DNA of 64,000 nucleotides from Mesodorylaimus sp. YZB2_4. Its lineage: Eukaryota > Nematoda > Enoplea > Dorylaimida > Dorylaimidae. Positions 24,901 through 37,681 of the stretch are shown piece by piece (position 1 is the stretch's first letter; every line of letters begins with the position of its first letter). Location: contig JASANH010000188.1 of NCBI GenBank assembly GCA_030248295.1, positions 1 to 64,000 of the forward strand, written 5' to 3'. Both the position numbers and the translations under genes were made by a program. The notes under the pieces were generated by a model. The model saw nothing but the letters and a program-made list of their open reading frames with translations, searched no databases and had not been told where the DNA came from.

Positions 24901-27115
24901 ACAACCTAGGCGAGGCGAGGCGACAGCGGCCAGCCGAATAGCAATTTTCGAAATGATGCCTTATTTGAATACCTTTCGTCGGGTGAGGAGACGAGTGGAC
25001 ACTGGCTACTCGTAATAAGTCGTCGCCTGGCACGAACCGGCGTAAACACGCGCCTGCTTTCCACCACTCCCCTCGCAACCTTGTTATTCTCACGTAGACA
25101 CTGAGGCCGTAAAAGGGATTTTGCTCGTTACTATTTGTTGTTCTGCAGAACGAATCCCCTTCACCTAAGCCGGTGCATATTTCTGGTCCGGTGCTGGACA
25201 CACGCTGGACAGAAAGACAGCGCAGAGGAGGCTCGGAATCATCCATCGAAGCCCGAATTAGGGTTCAGGGAGAGTGGGCAGAGTCAAGATAGTTGATGAG
25301 TAAGACAATACCACTATAGGAATAAGTGTTGTAGGCAGAGCTGAGCTATGAACTTCCGGTGTATACCTAAACACACTGTATCTTGAGGCAAACAGCGCTG
25401 TGTAGCCAATTGCGAAAAGCTTATAAGTCGCTTTGCCCCCGCTCGCGACTCTTTGCGACCGCAACGAAACCGGGTGCCTATGTCGCCAAGCGCTGCTATG
25501 TCGCCAAGCTATGCTGCTTGTCCGCTCTACGTACGCAGTTGTCTACAGAGAAAGATCATCTTTGGCAAATGACTGTCTCGCTAAAAAACAGGTTTTTCCG
25601 ATTTTTTCATTATTTTCAGTAATAGGCAATGAAAAGGCAGGGAAGGACAGTGACGAGAAACTGAAGACTACTTCCTTGCCTTCGTCAGCAGCGGGTGCTC
25701 AGTTCGCGATTACTTCGAAGTCAGGTCACGCGCGAGGTCTGTCGCCTTTGCTCCAATACAATACGAATTCCAAGAAAATGGGACCTGGGACTCTTCGTCA
25801 CGTCCATTTGACCTGCCCATGTGAAAAAGTTTATTTACCAAAGTCAAATGTTTCCAAGTACAGTAACTTTGTCCATTGCGCCGACTTCGATGGCATCTGA
25901 GAGCAATTCACAGTATGTCCAAACCTGCTGTCCATCTTGCTTATGCTGAGGATTTCTAAGACTAAATGATGAGTTTAAGTTCGTTTTTAAGCGAAAATAG
26001 CGAGCAACAGAAAAACAGAGCCAGATTGCATCTTGGCCACTCATTTAAAAACATAGACAAACTGTGCGAATTCTAACCCTTATTCTTTTTTTTTTGCAAA
26101 TTAATGGCCAAACCGCCTTGCCTTCTCAGACATGCATTGCAATTACTGCAACTGTGTATAAGTAGTCTTGCATAGGTGTAATTGGCCATGCTCTCCAAAT
26201 TGAGATGTGAACCACATTCCGTTCAACTTTCAACCCTGTTCGGAGAATTTGCCGAGTCCTACGGAAGGGTAGCCTTTGTACCTGTTTATACTGTACGTGC
26301 GTCAGCATAAATCCATGGAAGGTCAGAAGCTCAGCGGTGACGCAATCACAAAACATGTTTTGTGGTCATCTGTACTGTATCATATCCTAAACAAGGGAAT
26401 GAAGTGAGAGTAAGCCGCACAGACCACTCGAATATGGGGAATTCAAAGAAAAGAGAATGGGCCATGTTCTTGTCACTGAACTGTCGAGACACCTATGAGC
26501 AGAGTGTCACCATGGTTTTTCGCCAACACAATATGACGAGTACGACTGAACTAGCACAACACTCCCTAACGGTGAGGTGAATTTTTTTAGCTAGATGCAG
26601 AAATGCTTTCTTTCGGAACCTGTTGTTGGACTTCACATTCCGACTACAGATTTTGAGTCCGTAGTCGGGGAGTCGTGGTGAAACATGCCATCTCACGGAC
26701 CTAAGATCAAATCGAGAGACCCATTGCTCACGCTTCTGAACTATTGTGTTGATGGAAAGCGTTCAGTGATTCGCAAAACATGGAGAGGATTAAAATCGAT
26801 GTCTCATAGCTGTCCACATGACAAGAAATGTGCGCGTGCCGAAAATTTGAGAGCTCACTCATGTTTCGACGATTATGATTGCAATATCGATTGCCTTCTG
26901 AGATAGGCATAAAGAGCACCTAAAGACGACTCGAATTTAGGCTAGGAGAGACAGTTACCACCCTTTCGGGGGACCGTTCTCCGAGGCCGCAGATCCAACT
27001 ACGAGCGTTTTAACCGCAACAACTTTAATAAAACCCTATTGGAACTTCAACTTCTATCCCTTGCTAGGCAAATTTGCGGCCCTATATTCTACAGTACAGG
27101 GGCCTACATTCATGA
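18991..27115. other. 8-kb tract without recognisable genes
   Basis: Six-frame reading shows only short frames with no domain, no tRNA and no tandem array. The longest (25433-25900 on +, 155 codons) is compositionally unremarkable. Several TACAGTA/TACTGTA words are scattered through it. Small or fast-evolving exons cannot be excluded. Confidence 0.45.
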
Positions 27116-27119
27116 CTAA

Positions 27120-28365
27120 CTAAATTCGAAAGATAACAAGTCCGTTGTCGGCGCTTTTCTCGACCTCCAGAAGGCTTTCGACCAAGTTCCACACGTCTTA
27201 TTATTAAATTGTCTTCAGACTGATCATCGATTCCCGTCAAAGCTCGTTCGGTGGCTAAATATCTACTTATCTGATCGATCTCAATGTGCCGCCGTTGATG
27301 GATGTTTATCCCAGCCCAGGAAGGTGGTTTCTGGAGTGCCGCAGGGAAGTATCTTGGGACCAACACTATTCGTCGCGTACATCGATTCTCTGTCTCATCG
27401 ATTCAAGGCCCAATTTCCAAATTTTCTTCTGCAAGCATATGCCGACGACACTGGACTATTCGTTCCTCTAAGGACTTAGAATGGCGCCGAGGTAGTGTTA
27501 CAGCTGGTCCTTGATTTTATCTCGTCATGGGTCAGCCAAGCTGGTTTGAATTTTCATCCTTCGAAGTCACAAGCTATTATTTTCCGATATGGGCACAACA
27601 AGATCCATCAGCTGCCAGACTTGTTCTTACGTGGACATAAGTTGGATTTTTACGACAAGGTAACTTACTTGGGCGTTGTATTTTCTGATGACCTGAAATT
27701 TTCTGAGCATATTTCCGTCGTGGTTCGAAAGTGTATGAACATGATTGGTGCTCTCAGGCGTAAACTTGGTGGGAGTGCTCATCCATCTGTTTAGCTCAGT
27801 GTACATTGCGTGTATTCGATCAATTTTAGAATATGGTTGTGTGGCTTGGGACCCCGTTTTACTGAAGCACATGGCTGAACTCGAGCGCGTTCAGTATTAT
27901 GTACTTCGCTTGTATTTAAACGATTTTACCATTTCTTATGAGACTGAATTGGAAAGGGCAGGCTGGCTATCTTTGGCTGAACGTAGGAAGCGCTTGAAAT
28001 TGTGCCAGCTTTATAAGTTTTATCATGGATTTCATGATTTCGGGAATCAGCGTTTTATTCATAAGGATGGTAATGTACATGTGAGTAACAGGTTGGGCGA
28101 TGTCGATCACCACCTTATCGTGCCCAGGACCAACTTCGAGTGATATAAGTAGAGTTTTATTCATTCTTTTAATTACATTATGGAATTATGTGCCTTGAGC
28201 CATTGCATGGGGAACTTATTCATGGTTTCGCACTCATATTAGATTTTAGGCATGATTTTGAGTAATATGACGTTTATTTGACTTATGTTTTCAAATTCGT
28301 GTTTCTTGGTCCTCGAGTGCACTGCCAAGTGTTTGATCAATGAATAAAGAATGAATGAATGAAAA
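27120..28365 (+). mobile_element. CR1/jockey-like LINE relic, 5' truncated
   Basis: Non-LTR reverse transcriptase remnant. Seen in order: LDLQKAFDQVPHVLL, the GVPQGSILGPTLF box, the catalytic YADD (about 27440), then the thumb and C-terminal region (PSKSQAIIFR, ILEYGCVAWDP, LAERRKRLKLCQLYKFYHG) ending at 28143. The frame is broken at least twice (stop near 27478, frame change near 27745-27795), so it is inactive. The 3' end is an (AATGA)n-type microsatellite tail at about 28337-28362, as in CR1/L3 elements. The endonuclease and ORF1 are absent. A second fragment of the same family is at 42238-42600 (minus). Confidence 0.88.
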
Positions 28366-28384
28366 GAAGGTGTTTTTGATCGAC

Positions 28385-28470
28385 ATTTACCGGACGGATC
28401 AAAATTTCGCGAAATCCCATCCTGGGGTTCTCGGGCATCCTGTCTCGCATACTCGGCTGGAAACTGTCAG
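28385..28470. repeat. Dispersed repeat R2, copy b
   Basis: Starts just after the LINE tail with GATCAAAATTTCGCGAAAT, then GGGGTTCTCGGGCATC and TCTCGCATACT. Matches 12535-12650. The LINE seems to have inserted into or beside this repeat. Confidence 0.6.
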
Positions 28471-31243
28471 AAAAGACATGAAGAAGGTGAACGAGAATCC
28501 ACGACGCAGCAGACCGAAAAAATAGCGGAAAAGTGCAGGAAAGCGGACCATGCCCCACTGAATGCTATGAAAATTATAGCGTTCGTCCTTCGCTCCTGTC
28601 GCTGATCGAAGTGGTCCCTGCTATTTGTCCGTGAAGACAGTGTAACGAAGTCTGGGCTTTACTCAGTCGCTTCTTGTCGGCCGACCTGAGCGGTTGGTTC
28701 TCTCATTCTCTCTTCAACTTTACGCTTTCCACAGCGCTTCTCTCGCCGTTAGTAGGTTAGGCAAGTGGACCAGTCAGTCACGATGTGATGGGAATAGAAC
28801 AACCTACAAAAGTGAGTTCTGTTCAGGCGGACAAGCTTCTTTGACCAGACTGGAAAATGTCATTATTGCAAGGGGCTATAAAATAATAGCGTCCTCTGTT
28901 TTCAAAACTGGTGGGCGGAAAGCTGAAAGCTTAATCGACTTGAAAAAGACAAAATAATCCACGCTGTTTTGGCAAAGTATGCTGTGGTCTCCCGTGATAA
29001 TGACATACCAGTCTCCAACATCAGCCTTAGCTCTCACCTTCCTTCTTCACTTTGCCTCAGTGGGCAGTAATCAGCCAACGAGGAAAGGCTAACACCAGAC
29101 GCATATTGCTTCCGGGAATTTATCCGCGGGATCTCACCGACCATAAATTTGACATGAACCTCGTTCGTGCTCATGGTCCAGTCTTGTAATATCAGGCGAG
29201 ACACTGCTTACAAAATTGGCAGTACTGCTGTGCAGTAAAGATAGCTACTAGAAGCCCTGTGAACGATACGGTAGCAAAGGCTATATCGACCGGAATGACT
29301 CAAAAGTTTGAACGATTTTGCGGACTTAACTTCAATTGCACTCGTGAAAAGACTAGTTTCCGAAAGAGGTATCAAATGGCAACTGGCAAAACAGGCCGTT
29401 TGTTCAAACAGTGCATGCCTGCATAGCAAGTCCAGTAATTGTGCATTGAAACGAATGAGGGCTTTTCAAAATGTGTTACCACCCAGATTTGTTTCGATGA
29501 TGGACTGTGCCTGGCCTGATTGATAAGGTGTCAGCTGTGGTCGGGTGTGTTAGGATTCGTGATAAAATGGATTAAGCGTCAGTCTTATAGACGCCAGCCA
29601 GATCATGTGATTGCGTTGTTAGAAACGAGACTTTCAATCTACTTATGGGACTGCCCTCCAAGGCCGAACATTTTGACTGCCATGTCCGCTTTATGTGCTA
29701 TTCTCCTGGGCTGTCGCGACTCTCGCGATAATGACCGTTCCTTCTTCTCATCAAATCATCACATCACCTTTCAACACAGTAACCTTCTCACGGCTCTTCT
29801 CGAAACAATCCAGTTTCCCACATGTACATTCTGGCGCACTCTCTGCTTCTAACCCAAACAGATTTCTTTCCCTATCCACATTCCACTCTCTTCAGCTGTT
29901 CTGTGCCTATTAGCGGATGATATTTTAGTGTGCAGTAAAAGACTGGCGAGACTCAGCTGTGTTCTCTTCTGTAGGGAGACATCGCTACATGGGCCGACCT
30001 GAGTAGATCCTAGTCACACCAGCCTCTCATCCTTCAACATGGATGATTTGTGAGCTAGTCCTAGTACACCTCCTAGTACACTCCATCGATAGGTTAGTAC
30101 AAGTTCCTCAGTTTTCAGCACGCACTGGTCACACTCACAAGCTGTAGTCACTACACATCTGGCGTACCAACAGCCAAGGGTCTAGCACTCTGTGGGGGTT
30201 AGAATCGATTCATCGAGAATTTTTACAACCTTAACTTAACGGATCCTTAACTCCACTCAGCTATTTTTCCATGCACGGTAGCCTCTGAGTCTATATTTTA
30301 CACACTTCAAGCCAGTGAGCAAGAATGTGGCGCACTGGTACATTGGGTATATCACATAACTCTGAAGCCTATCACCAAGCAATCAATAGCATTCAAGTGG
30401 GTGCAATATTAGTTTCAGATATCATTTACGTACTTATCGTTGGCTTCATAAAGTTGGTACAAACCAAGGACAGGTCTGTGCTGGCTCGTTTGAAGATCTA
30501 AGATCTTTCGGCGCATGGATGACAAAGCGAATGTGATCTTTTGATATGCTTTTGATTGCAGCGATGGCCTGTGCAACTGTTGTCTTGCTGTACTGCACAA
30601 ACTGTGGGCGCCTGTGGATAATCGCGCCTATGGATAAGTAAGTGCAGCATAAATTAAAAGTATGCATGAAATCCCAGTAGAATACGGTGTACAGAATAAT
30701 GCATCCTATCTGGATCGCAATAGTGTTGGATTGGGGCTTAGGATATGAAGCAAACTTTGAAAGTCTCTCCTGACTAATGGAGAGCATGTGCAATGATGCT
30801 TATTGCACACTCTTCTCAATCATAAGAGAATGTCCAAGGACTATCAATAATTCATAGCATATAAACTGTCGCAGCACACAGGTTCCCCGCACTACCCCCT
30901 AGTATTTGGAGGAATTATAACTAACTGCGTGGGCCCTAGGAGAGTTAGTACGTACAGTAAACCCTTTATTTAAAAGCGCTTCTCACGATCAATTGCAGAT
31001 GACGGCCCGTTGGTCAAAAAATTTAGTGAGTCTTTTTGCCGGTCAGATTTACACTGTCGATGATACGAACTAAATTCAAATTTGCCGCGTAATGTATGAT
31101 GCGCGACTTTTGTTGTCTGTTAAAACCGCTAGTTTTGGAGTGAAGCACCCAAGTGCATTTGTAAAAAAGTCGGCTAGATTTCGCAGGGTTTCGGGAGCAA
31201 AGTTTTCGGTGGAAATACTGCATTCATTTGCGTACGTCTTTAA
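28471..31243. other. Intergenic, no gene seen
   Basis: Short frames only, without domains. The right end should hold the promoter and 5' UTR of the ILVBL/HACL2 gene. A TACAGTA word lies near 30956. Confidence 0.45.
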
Positions 31244-34200
31244 ATGTCTCTAACGTGCTGTTTGGTGGTTGTTATCGTTGCTGTGATCATTCTATTTAGT
31301 ATCCTTTTTGCATTGGTTCAGCAAATGAAAACATTGACTAAACTGCTCAATTATGTGTTCAAGGTACTATACGTATGTGTGAGTCAGCCCGCTTATGCAT
31401 CTACCAAATTGGGAGTTTACAAGTGTCTAGCGAATTTCTGGCTAGTCGGCTTGCTCTTTCAGTCTTCCGCCAACCAAGCTTTGCAAATAGTGGGATGCTG
31501 AAAGTGGGAATGTCTCATGTGTTATGTAATGACTCTGTGATGCAGGTGAATCAAGAATCCCGAAAAAATGGTGGCGAAGTGGTGGCGGAAATACTAAAGG
31601 TATACAAAAAGCGTGACGTTTGCTTAACCCCTTTCCCCGGCTCATCGTTTTTAGGCTCACGAAGTCAAATTCGTTTTTACGCTTTGCGGGGGTCACATTT
31701 CGCCGATCTTGGTGGCTGCTCAACAACGTGGAATTCGTGTCGTTGATACACGTCATGAGGTAAGAGACCTCCTGCGTGGCTAGACCACTGCTGGGCCAAT
31801 GGTCACATATGTACGGGTTCAACTCCTTCTTGCGGCTCTGGTTTATATTTATGTAGTTTGAGACCAAATCATGGGGCGCCCATGCCCCGTACCCTAATCA
31901 TGGGCCATGGGACATGGGGCATGGTATCATGGGGGAATGGTATCATGGTGATCATGGGGCGCAAAGTCTCAAAATCAAGGAATGTAGTTCTGGTGGATCA
32001 GTAATTTTTTGACTTTGGCATCCCCAACGTATCTTTTCAGGTAACGACAGTTTTCGCAGCTGATGCGGTGGCACGATTATCACAGAGCATCGGAGTGGCT
32101 TGCGTTACTGCGGGACCAGGTATGCCATAAGTTGCCATTGATGGTAAGACTTGAACTAGATTGTCTTTTCCACCCTAAAATATGGAACCCATCCATGTGA
32201 AAAAACTAAGGTTCAACTGATTTCAGGTGTTACGAATACGGTAACTGCCATGAAGAATGCGCAAATGGCTGAATCACCTGTAAAGCGTTGACTTTTTTGA
32301 ATTTTTTCTGTCATAATACTTATCCCTTTGCTTAGGTCCTTTTGCTCGGTGGCGCAGCTGCTGGTTTGTCGAAGGTGCAGTTGGCTGCTGTATGTAGATA
32401 GCAATGGTATTTTTCAAAGTACTTTCTTCAGGGTCGCGGCGCCTTACAAGATATCGATCAGCTGTCCCTGTTTCGTCCGCTGTGCAAGTACACGGCGAGC
32501 GTACGACGAGTCGGTGATATCGCCTCCACCCTTCGACACGCCATTCACGTCGCTCAGTCGGGAACACCAGGACCCGTATTCGTCGAGTTTCCAATCGACG
32601 TTTTGTACCCGTACGATATTGTCCGACGAGAACTGGGTATTTTACAAGAACCGAAAAATTTTAAACAAAAAATTACTAATGCGTAAGTTCATTTTTAAAT
32701 TCTTTTTTCAGTACTTGACAGTTCTATTTTTAGCTACTTGGAATTTTATTTGGCTCGCTTGTTTTCTGGTAACGATTCTACATTGTCCGATGCAATGTCT
32801 ACGAAGCCGATGAAACCATCAGTGCCGTTGGCGAAGGAGAGCGAAGTACAAAGGTGCGCTGAGTTGTTGGCAAAGAGTCAGCGACCATTGCTTTTGATCG
32901 GAAGCCAAACATTGTCGCCGCCTGTGGATCAGTGGAAGTTGCAGAAAGCTGTTGAGGTACGTGCTTTATGCAGTTGTTATGCATGTCAGTGTTTGTTTGC
33001 ACCGGGCTGTAATTGAGCTCCTCTATAACTGCGGAAATAACTGCGTGAGCGGCCTACTCAGGGATGGGATTTTCGTGTGCGCAGGCACCCCACGAGCTAA
33101 AAAACTGATTCACTCACTATCTTGACAAGTCGAGGTTTGCCCCCGAATTTGCTTCCTCTGAATCCTGGGCTATCTCTGCAGTGTGCGACGAGCAGCCAGG
33201 CAGTCTCGGATGTTGTTGCGGTGGGGGGCTCGCTTGACAAGCTGCTTGCGCGATGCTGCAGCTGGAGCTGGGGGCGCGATGTTTCAGTCATGGTCAGCCA
33301 GGCCACATGAAGGTTTGGTTTTGCCCCATCTATAATATGACAGAGCAGAGCACTGCTTAATAGTGCTCCCTTATGTGGCCTCCAGGCCCGCCCAGATGTA
33401 ATGTATAGAGTGTGAAGCGTGTGTCAGGTATCACTGTTCTCACTAGTGAGCAGAAATTCCATTTCAGGCTATCGGCATCCCGTGTTATCTGGGCGGTATG
33501 GCTCGCGGTCTGCTCGGCCGAAACCATCGATTAGGCGTGCGGCAAGAACGAAAAACTGCGCTGAAAGAGGCCGACGTGGTTGTGCTAGCTGGTATGTCAT
33601 TAGTTTATTTTCTCGAGCCTAACTGGAACGAGCCTATTTCCCCTCCAGTTGGTTGGCCCTTCTTATGACAGCCCTGTCGAATATGCTCTAGGGGCTGCGT
33701 AACAGGTGTCTACTACAGAAACAAGGACAAACTTCGAGGGCCTGTTTAGCGACAGTAATAGCAGGGATTGACAAACGCAACACTATGAATCACATATCTT
33801 CTTGAAAAATTAGTGTTTGAAGCGTTCGAATTTTTATACCCTCTCAAATATGTCCCTCTCTCTTAATCAGTGGGCAGTCGGAATTCAAGGGTATCTCCCT
33901 CGGGGACACCTAATTATGCATTCTGGAATGTTACGAACTTCACTTTTTGGCATCCTTTTTCATGCATTTGAATTTGTCATTTAGAGTACGGGAGGCTTCA
34001 TAATTTTTAGTCAAGATACTTCTAAAAAAAAAACTTTGAGCGGGGTTTGAACCCGCGCGTGTGCGATTACCAGTTGCTGGAACGCTGGATCAGTAATCCC
34101 AGAGGGTTGGATTAGGCTCCCACTCAAGGATCAAGTTTTTGCGTAATTTATGATTTCCTGGGGCAGTTGAAATTTGTATATTGTCTTGCCAGTTTTTTTA

Positions 34201-37200
34201 AACTTGACAGTTTCCCATTATAGGGTCCGTTTGTGATTTCCGCTTGGCCTACGGTCGCGTTCTCAACCGTCGCAGTGCCATCGTTGCGGTGAATCGAAGC
34301 CGCGAACAACTGTACAAGAACACGGACGCGTTCTGGACCCCCACGTTAGCCGTGCAAGCTGATGCTGGCGACTTCTTGGTGAGAGTCTCGGAAGCTTTGT
34401 CTCAGCACAAAGAATACAAGGGAGCGTCGGAATCGTGGTTGAATACGTTGAGGCAAAGAGATCAAGCGAAGGAAGAGAAAAACAAGTAAGGCTGGGTTAG
34501 AGCACACCAAATGCAGGAGGATGGAGACGCAGACCACCAGACAACAGGCACCTCACCCAAATCCTCGGTGCCACCTCACCCACGAGTGTTGGACTCGCTG
34601 CCGGGTATATCATCTCGCTTGTGTGTATCCCTTCAACCCTCGAGTGTGGTAAAATAGGGAACAGAGCGCCTTGGTCAGACATGGCAGTCTTGTTAGCCCC
34701 TCGCTTGTAATTCACGGGTTCAATGTGCAGAATCAGTGGGAGAAGGGAATGATTCAAATTCAAATTTATGGGAAAATGGGGATTGGGACCATATTCTTGA
34801 GAAATGTGACTGATGTACCGTGGTTTGGTAAGGAAAGCAAGATTTTGTGGAACCATGGACAGCCAACAATTTGATCCGATAGAGGGCCCCGGATATCGAG
34901 GGCAGTTTGCTCTCCCGCCATTTTTTAAATTTAAATTTTTGTCGAGAATGCTTATTTTACAAGAAATATTCGATGACGACACCTGCTAGTTAGCGATACT
35001 TCACTCGTTTCCTCGATTCCGTCTTTGGTGTAGGGTAGGGAAAAACATGCACAGGGGGCCCACCCGACCCCAGGCCCTGGCCCCTCGCATGTTTGACCAC
35101 TCTTAGTCCCGTGTGATCGAGCTTACTACAAGCGAGGATCTATGGTACTGTATTCTTACTTACACCCAGGCGATTTGAGCCATGCTCTTATGGATGCGCA
35201 GCTCGACTATTCACCCAGCTTGAATAGTCTTTCCTCATACTGCAGATGGTGTTTTAGGCAAGAGGCGGCTGCGAAAACGCAGAATCACCTGAATCCATTG
35301 CATGTCCTGCACGATCTGGAAGAATCTTTGTCGGATGATGCCATCCTGGTTGCCGATGGAGGCGATTTTGTCGGCAGTGCCGCATACATTTTGAGGTAAG
35401 ATCATTTTTGTTTTCCTAACAATAAGGCACTGTTTGAAATAAATTTTGATTTGCTTGTGAAACACTGAGTATCTGACACATTTCCTGAAGCTGAAGAAAG
35501 ATGTGTGATGAGGATGGGATGCAGGGTTTATTCAAGGCTGGAAAACCTGAAAACAGAGGAATGGAAATTTGGAGCCAAGATCCAGTGGCTGTTGAGAAGC
35601 TGCATTCTGAGGTTTCCATTCTCGAATCACTTAATTTTCTCAGACAAAGAAATACTAAAGTTAACCAATGCGATTAACAGGGTGTCCTTTGGTTATGTTG
35701 TTGGTAGGTTTCAGTTGAGATTTGTCTGATTGTGCATGGAAAATAATCAAGGGAACTCTCTCCTATGAAAAATATTAAAATATAATATTTCAAACTGGTC
35801 TTCGAAATAATATAACTCAGGGGGTCTACTTGGCAGGGGCTGTTTTAATTACAGTATTGGGCATACTGCTGGCCTAACCGATGGTGAGTCTGAATTGAAC
35901 TGCTTTGGCTTGTGCTGTAACCCACGGCTAGTGGGACTGGCTGCTGGGAGACGTCAGCACCGTCGGGTTGATGTTTCAGCCGCAGATCTAGTCGCGAGGC
36001 TTGCCTTGCTCCAATTGGAATTTTTGTCCCGAAGACTCTGGTGGTCGCTCCCACGTCGACTGGGTACGGTTACCAGGCCTAACATGAGAAAGCAGGATTA
36101 TTTGTTGGGCGAGATACACACTGGAACACTGGCACATTCCGCGGGCACAACTGCAGTACTCGTGCCACGTTGAAGAACGGCATTTGAAGTGCAGATCAGG
36201 GGCTAATTTTAAGGAAGACAACGTGGGCACCAGGCTATGCGGTTACTCGGGGCTTCAGTAGTAATTGGGTGCTTTTTTGTAGCGTTCGACCGGGGGTGAT
36301 TTTTTTCGGGGACGGGGTTAGTCTTCCCCCGTTCGGGGACGGGGGGCGGGGGCTGCCATCGGGGTCTCTCGGGGCTGGAGATAACCCCGGCGGGGACGGG
36401 GAGGAGAAAAAAGCTTTTTGAGTCTCAAATTCTGCTTATGTACATCTTATCTGCGTATGTTCATTTCTTGACATGTTCTAAAAACTTCATGAAGTTTACC
36501 CTGCATTTTGTACAAGAAGCCTTCAAATATACCGTAAATCTATTGCGGATTAGCGGAGACAAGAGCACTATCAGCGAGGAACTTGGTGAAGCTGTTGCAT
36601 GCTGATCTCTTTTTACGCCTTGGAATAATCAATGGCGTCAAGGTCAATGGCGTTTCAATTATAAATTTTGCTCCCTGAAAATTTCTGTCAACTTGGTCGA
36701 AATAGGACGACGCTTTGGACATTTTTCTATTCAGGGAAAAGTACAGCATCGACAGACAGCTAGCTAGCTAGCTCCAACTATAGCCTGTCTTTGAGAGTAT
36801 ACACGCCTTCCATGTGCCGCGTAGGCCGCGTGTACATTCCCAAAGAAAAAAGATAGTACTAGTACTGGCGTGATCCCACTGGCCAATACATGCGCATTGC
36901 ACAAGTCGTCACACCACTGAGACAGCATAGTATTTTTTATAAATCTTACAACATCGCGCAAAGTGCTGACGGTGCGTTTAGTGGGTCTTCTCGATTGTTC
37001 AAGGTGAGAAAGTTTTCGGGGGTGAATCCCCAACACATTTTTTTCGGGGGCGGGGCCCTGTCGAACACTACTTGTTTGTGAATGACTTCTGTTTCCTGAT
37101 GTAGGCCTCGAGGTCCATTGGCGTGGTTGGATCCTGGTGCGTTTGGCACATTGGGTGTCGGTGCAGGTTTCGCCTTGGGAGCCAAATTATGCAATCCTGA

Positions 37201-37681
37201 AAAACCAGTTTGGATCATTTTTGGCGATGGAAGTTTGGGATACAGTTTGGCAGAATTCGATACTTTTGTTCGACATAAGGTATGACTGAGGGTGTTTTTG
37301 GTGAGGCTTCGTGCAGGTTTGAAGATGTGCACTGTTTTCAGACCCCAATCGTTGCTGTGGTGGGCACGGACGCGTGTTGGAGTCAGATCGCGCGGGAGCA
37401 GGTGCCCATGTTTGGATCGGACGTGGCTTGCAAGTTGGAAGTAAGCTGACTTGGTTTCATGGGGATCAGGCGCAAGAAATTTTTGCTTTTAGTATACACG
37501 CTACGACGAAGTAGTAAAACCGTTCGGAGCGGAAGGAATCTTATTATCGAGGGAGAACGAGAGTAATTTGAAAGAAGAATTCAAAAAAGCGCGGGAAGCT
37601 AGTGAAAAACGAGGAAAAACAGTTTTGGTGAACGCGTTTATTGGAAAGTCATCTTTCAGGGAGGGAAGTATTTCAGTGTAG
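31244..37681 (+). CDS. ILVBL: ILVBL/HACL2, ER-membrane ThDP-dependent 2-hydroxyacyl-CoA lyase (complete, 636 aa)
   Basis: Thiamine-diphosphate lyase of the acetolactate-synthase fold. In vertebrates ILVBL/HACL2 cleaves 2-hydroxy fatty acyl-CoA in the ER during alpha-oxidation. Exons: 31244-31363, 31546-31599, 31655-31759, 32041-32119, 32227-32279, 32336-32374, 32432-32682, 32734-32956, 33468-33591, 34224-34485, 35258-35395, 37105-37279, 37342-37440, 37493-37681; 1911 nt in phase. Exon 1 encodes an N-terminal TM helix ([18 protein letters not shown]), as in ILVBL and unlike peroxisomal HACL1. The ThDP glutamate sits in VVDTRHE. The central domain includes [16 protein letters not shown] and [12 protein letters not shown]. 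The C-terminal ThDP/Mg motif is [19 protein letters not shown]...VVGTDACW, where the usual Asn after VVG is Thr. It ends in [10 protein letters not shown] like its homologues. Long introns hold repeats (R1c, a tRNA-like piece, G-rich blocks). Confidence 0.95.
31862..31965. repeat. CATGGGG-rich simple repeat in ILVBL intron
   Basis: About 100 nt built of ATCATGGGG, GGCATGG and GGTATCATGG units in the third intron. An imperfect simple repeat with many CATG palindromes. Confidence 0.6.
34040..34130 (-). repeat. tRNA-like/SINE fragment in ILVBL intron
   Basis: On the minus strand, GCGGGTTCAAACCCCGC gives a paired T-arm with a perfect pol III B box core, preceded by about 65 nt that might be a decayed anticodon and D arm. 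No full cloverleaf could be folded by eye. It lies in the 632-nt intron 33592-34223. Confidence 0.4.
35935..36060 (+). repeat. Dispersed repeat R1, copy c, in ILVBL intron
   Basis: GGCTGCTGGGAGACGTCAGC, then GTCGGGTTGATGTTTCAGCCG, TAGTCGCGAGGCTTGCCTTG and TTTTTGTCCCGAAGACTC. Inside the 1.7-kb intron 35396-37104. More diverged at its start than copies a and b. Confidence 0.65.
36280..36415. repeat. G-rich, possible quadruplex-forming block in ILVBL intron
   Basis: Repeated CGGGGACGGGG words with runs of four to six G on the gene's sense strand, interrupted by one C-rich piece. A shorter related block (TTTCGGGGG...GGGGCGGGG) lies at 37010-37060, close to the 3' splice site of the same intron. 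Confidence 0.6.

Noticed and set aside
31862-31965. CATG-rich block as a regulatory element
   Set aside because: Looks like imperfect simple-sequence expansion inside an intron; no spacing or conservation evidence.
36763-36780. AGCT repeat as a functional palindrome
   Set aside because: Only about four units of a simple repeat; nothing else supports a function.
31244-37681. Assignment as peroxisomal HACL1 or acetolactate synthase
   Set aside because: The N-terminal membrane helix, absence of a peroxisomal C-terminal tripeptide, and C-terminal [10 protein letters not shown] point to ILVBL/HACL2.
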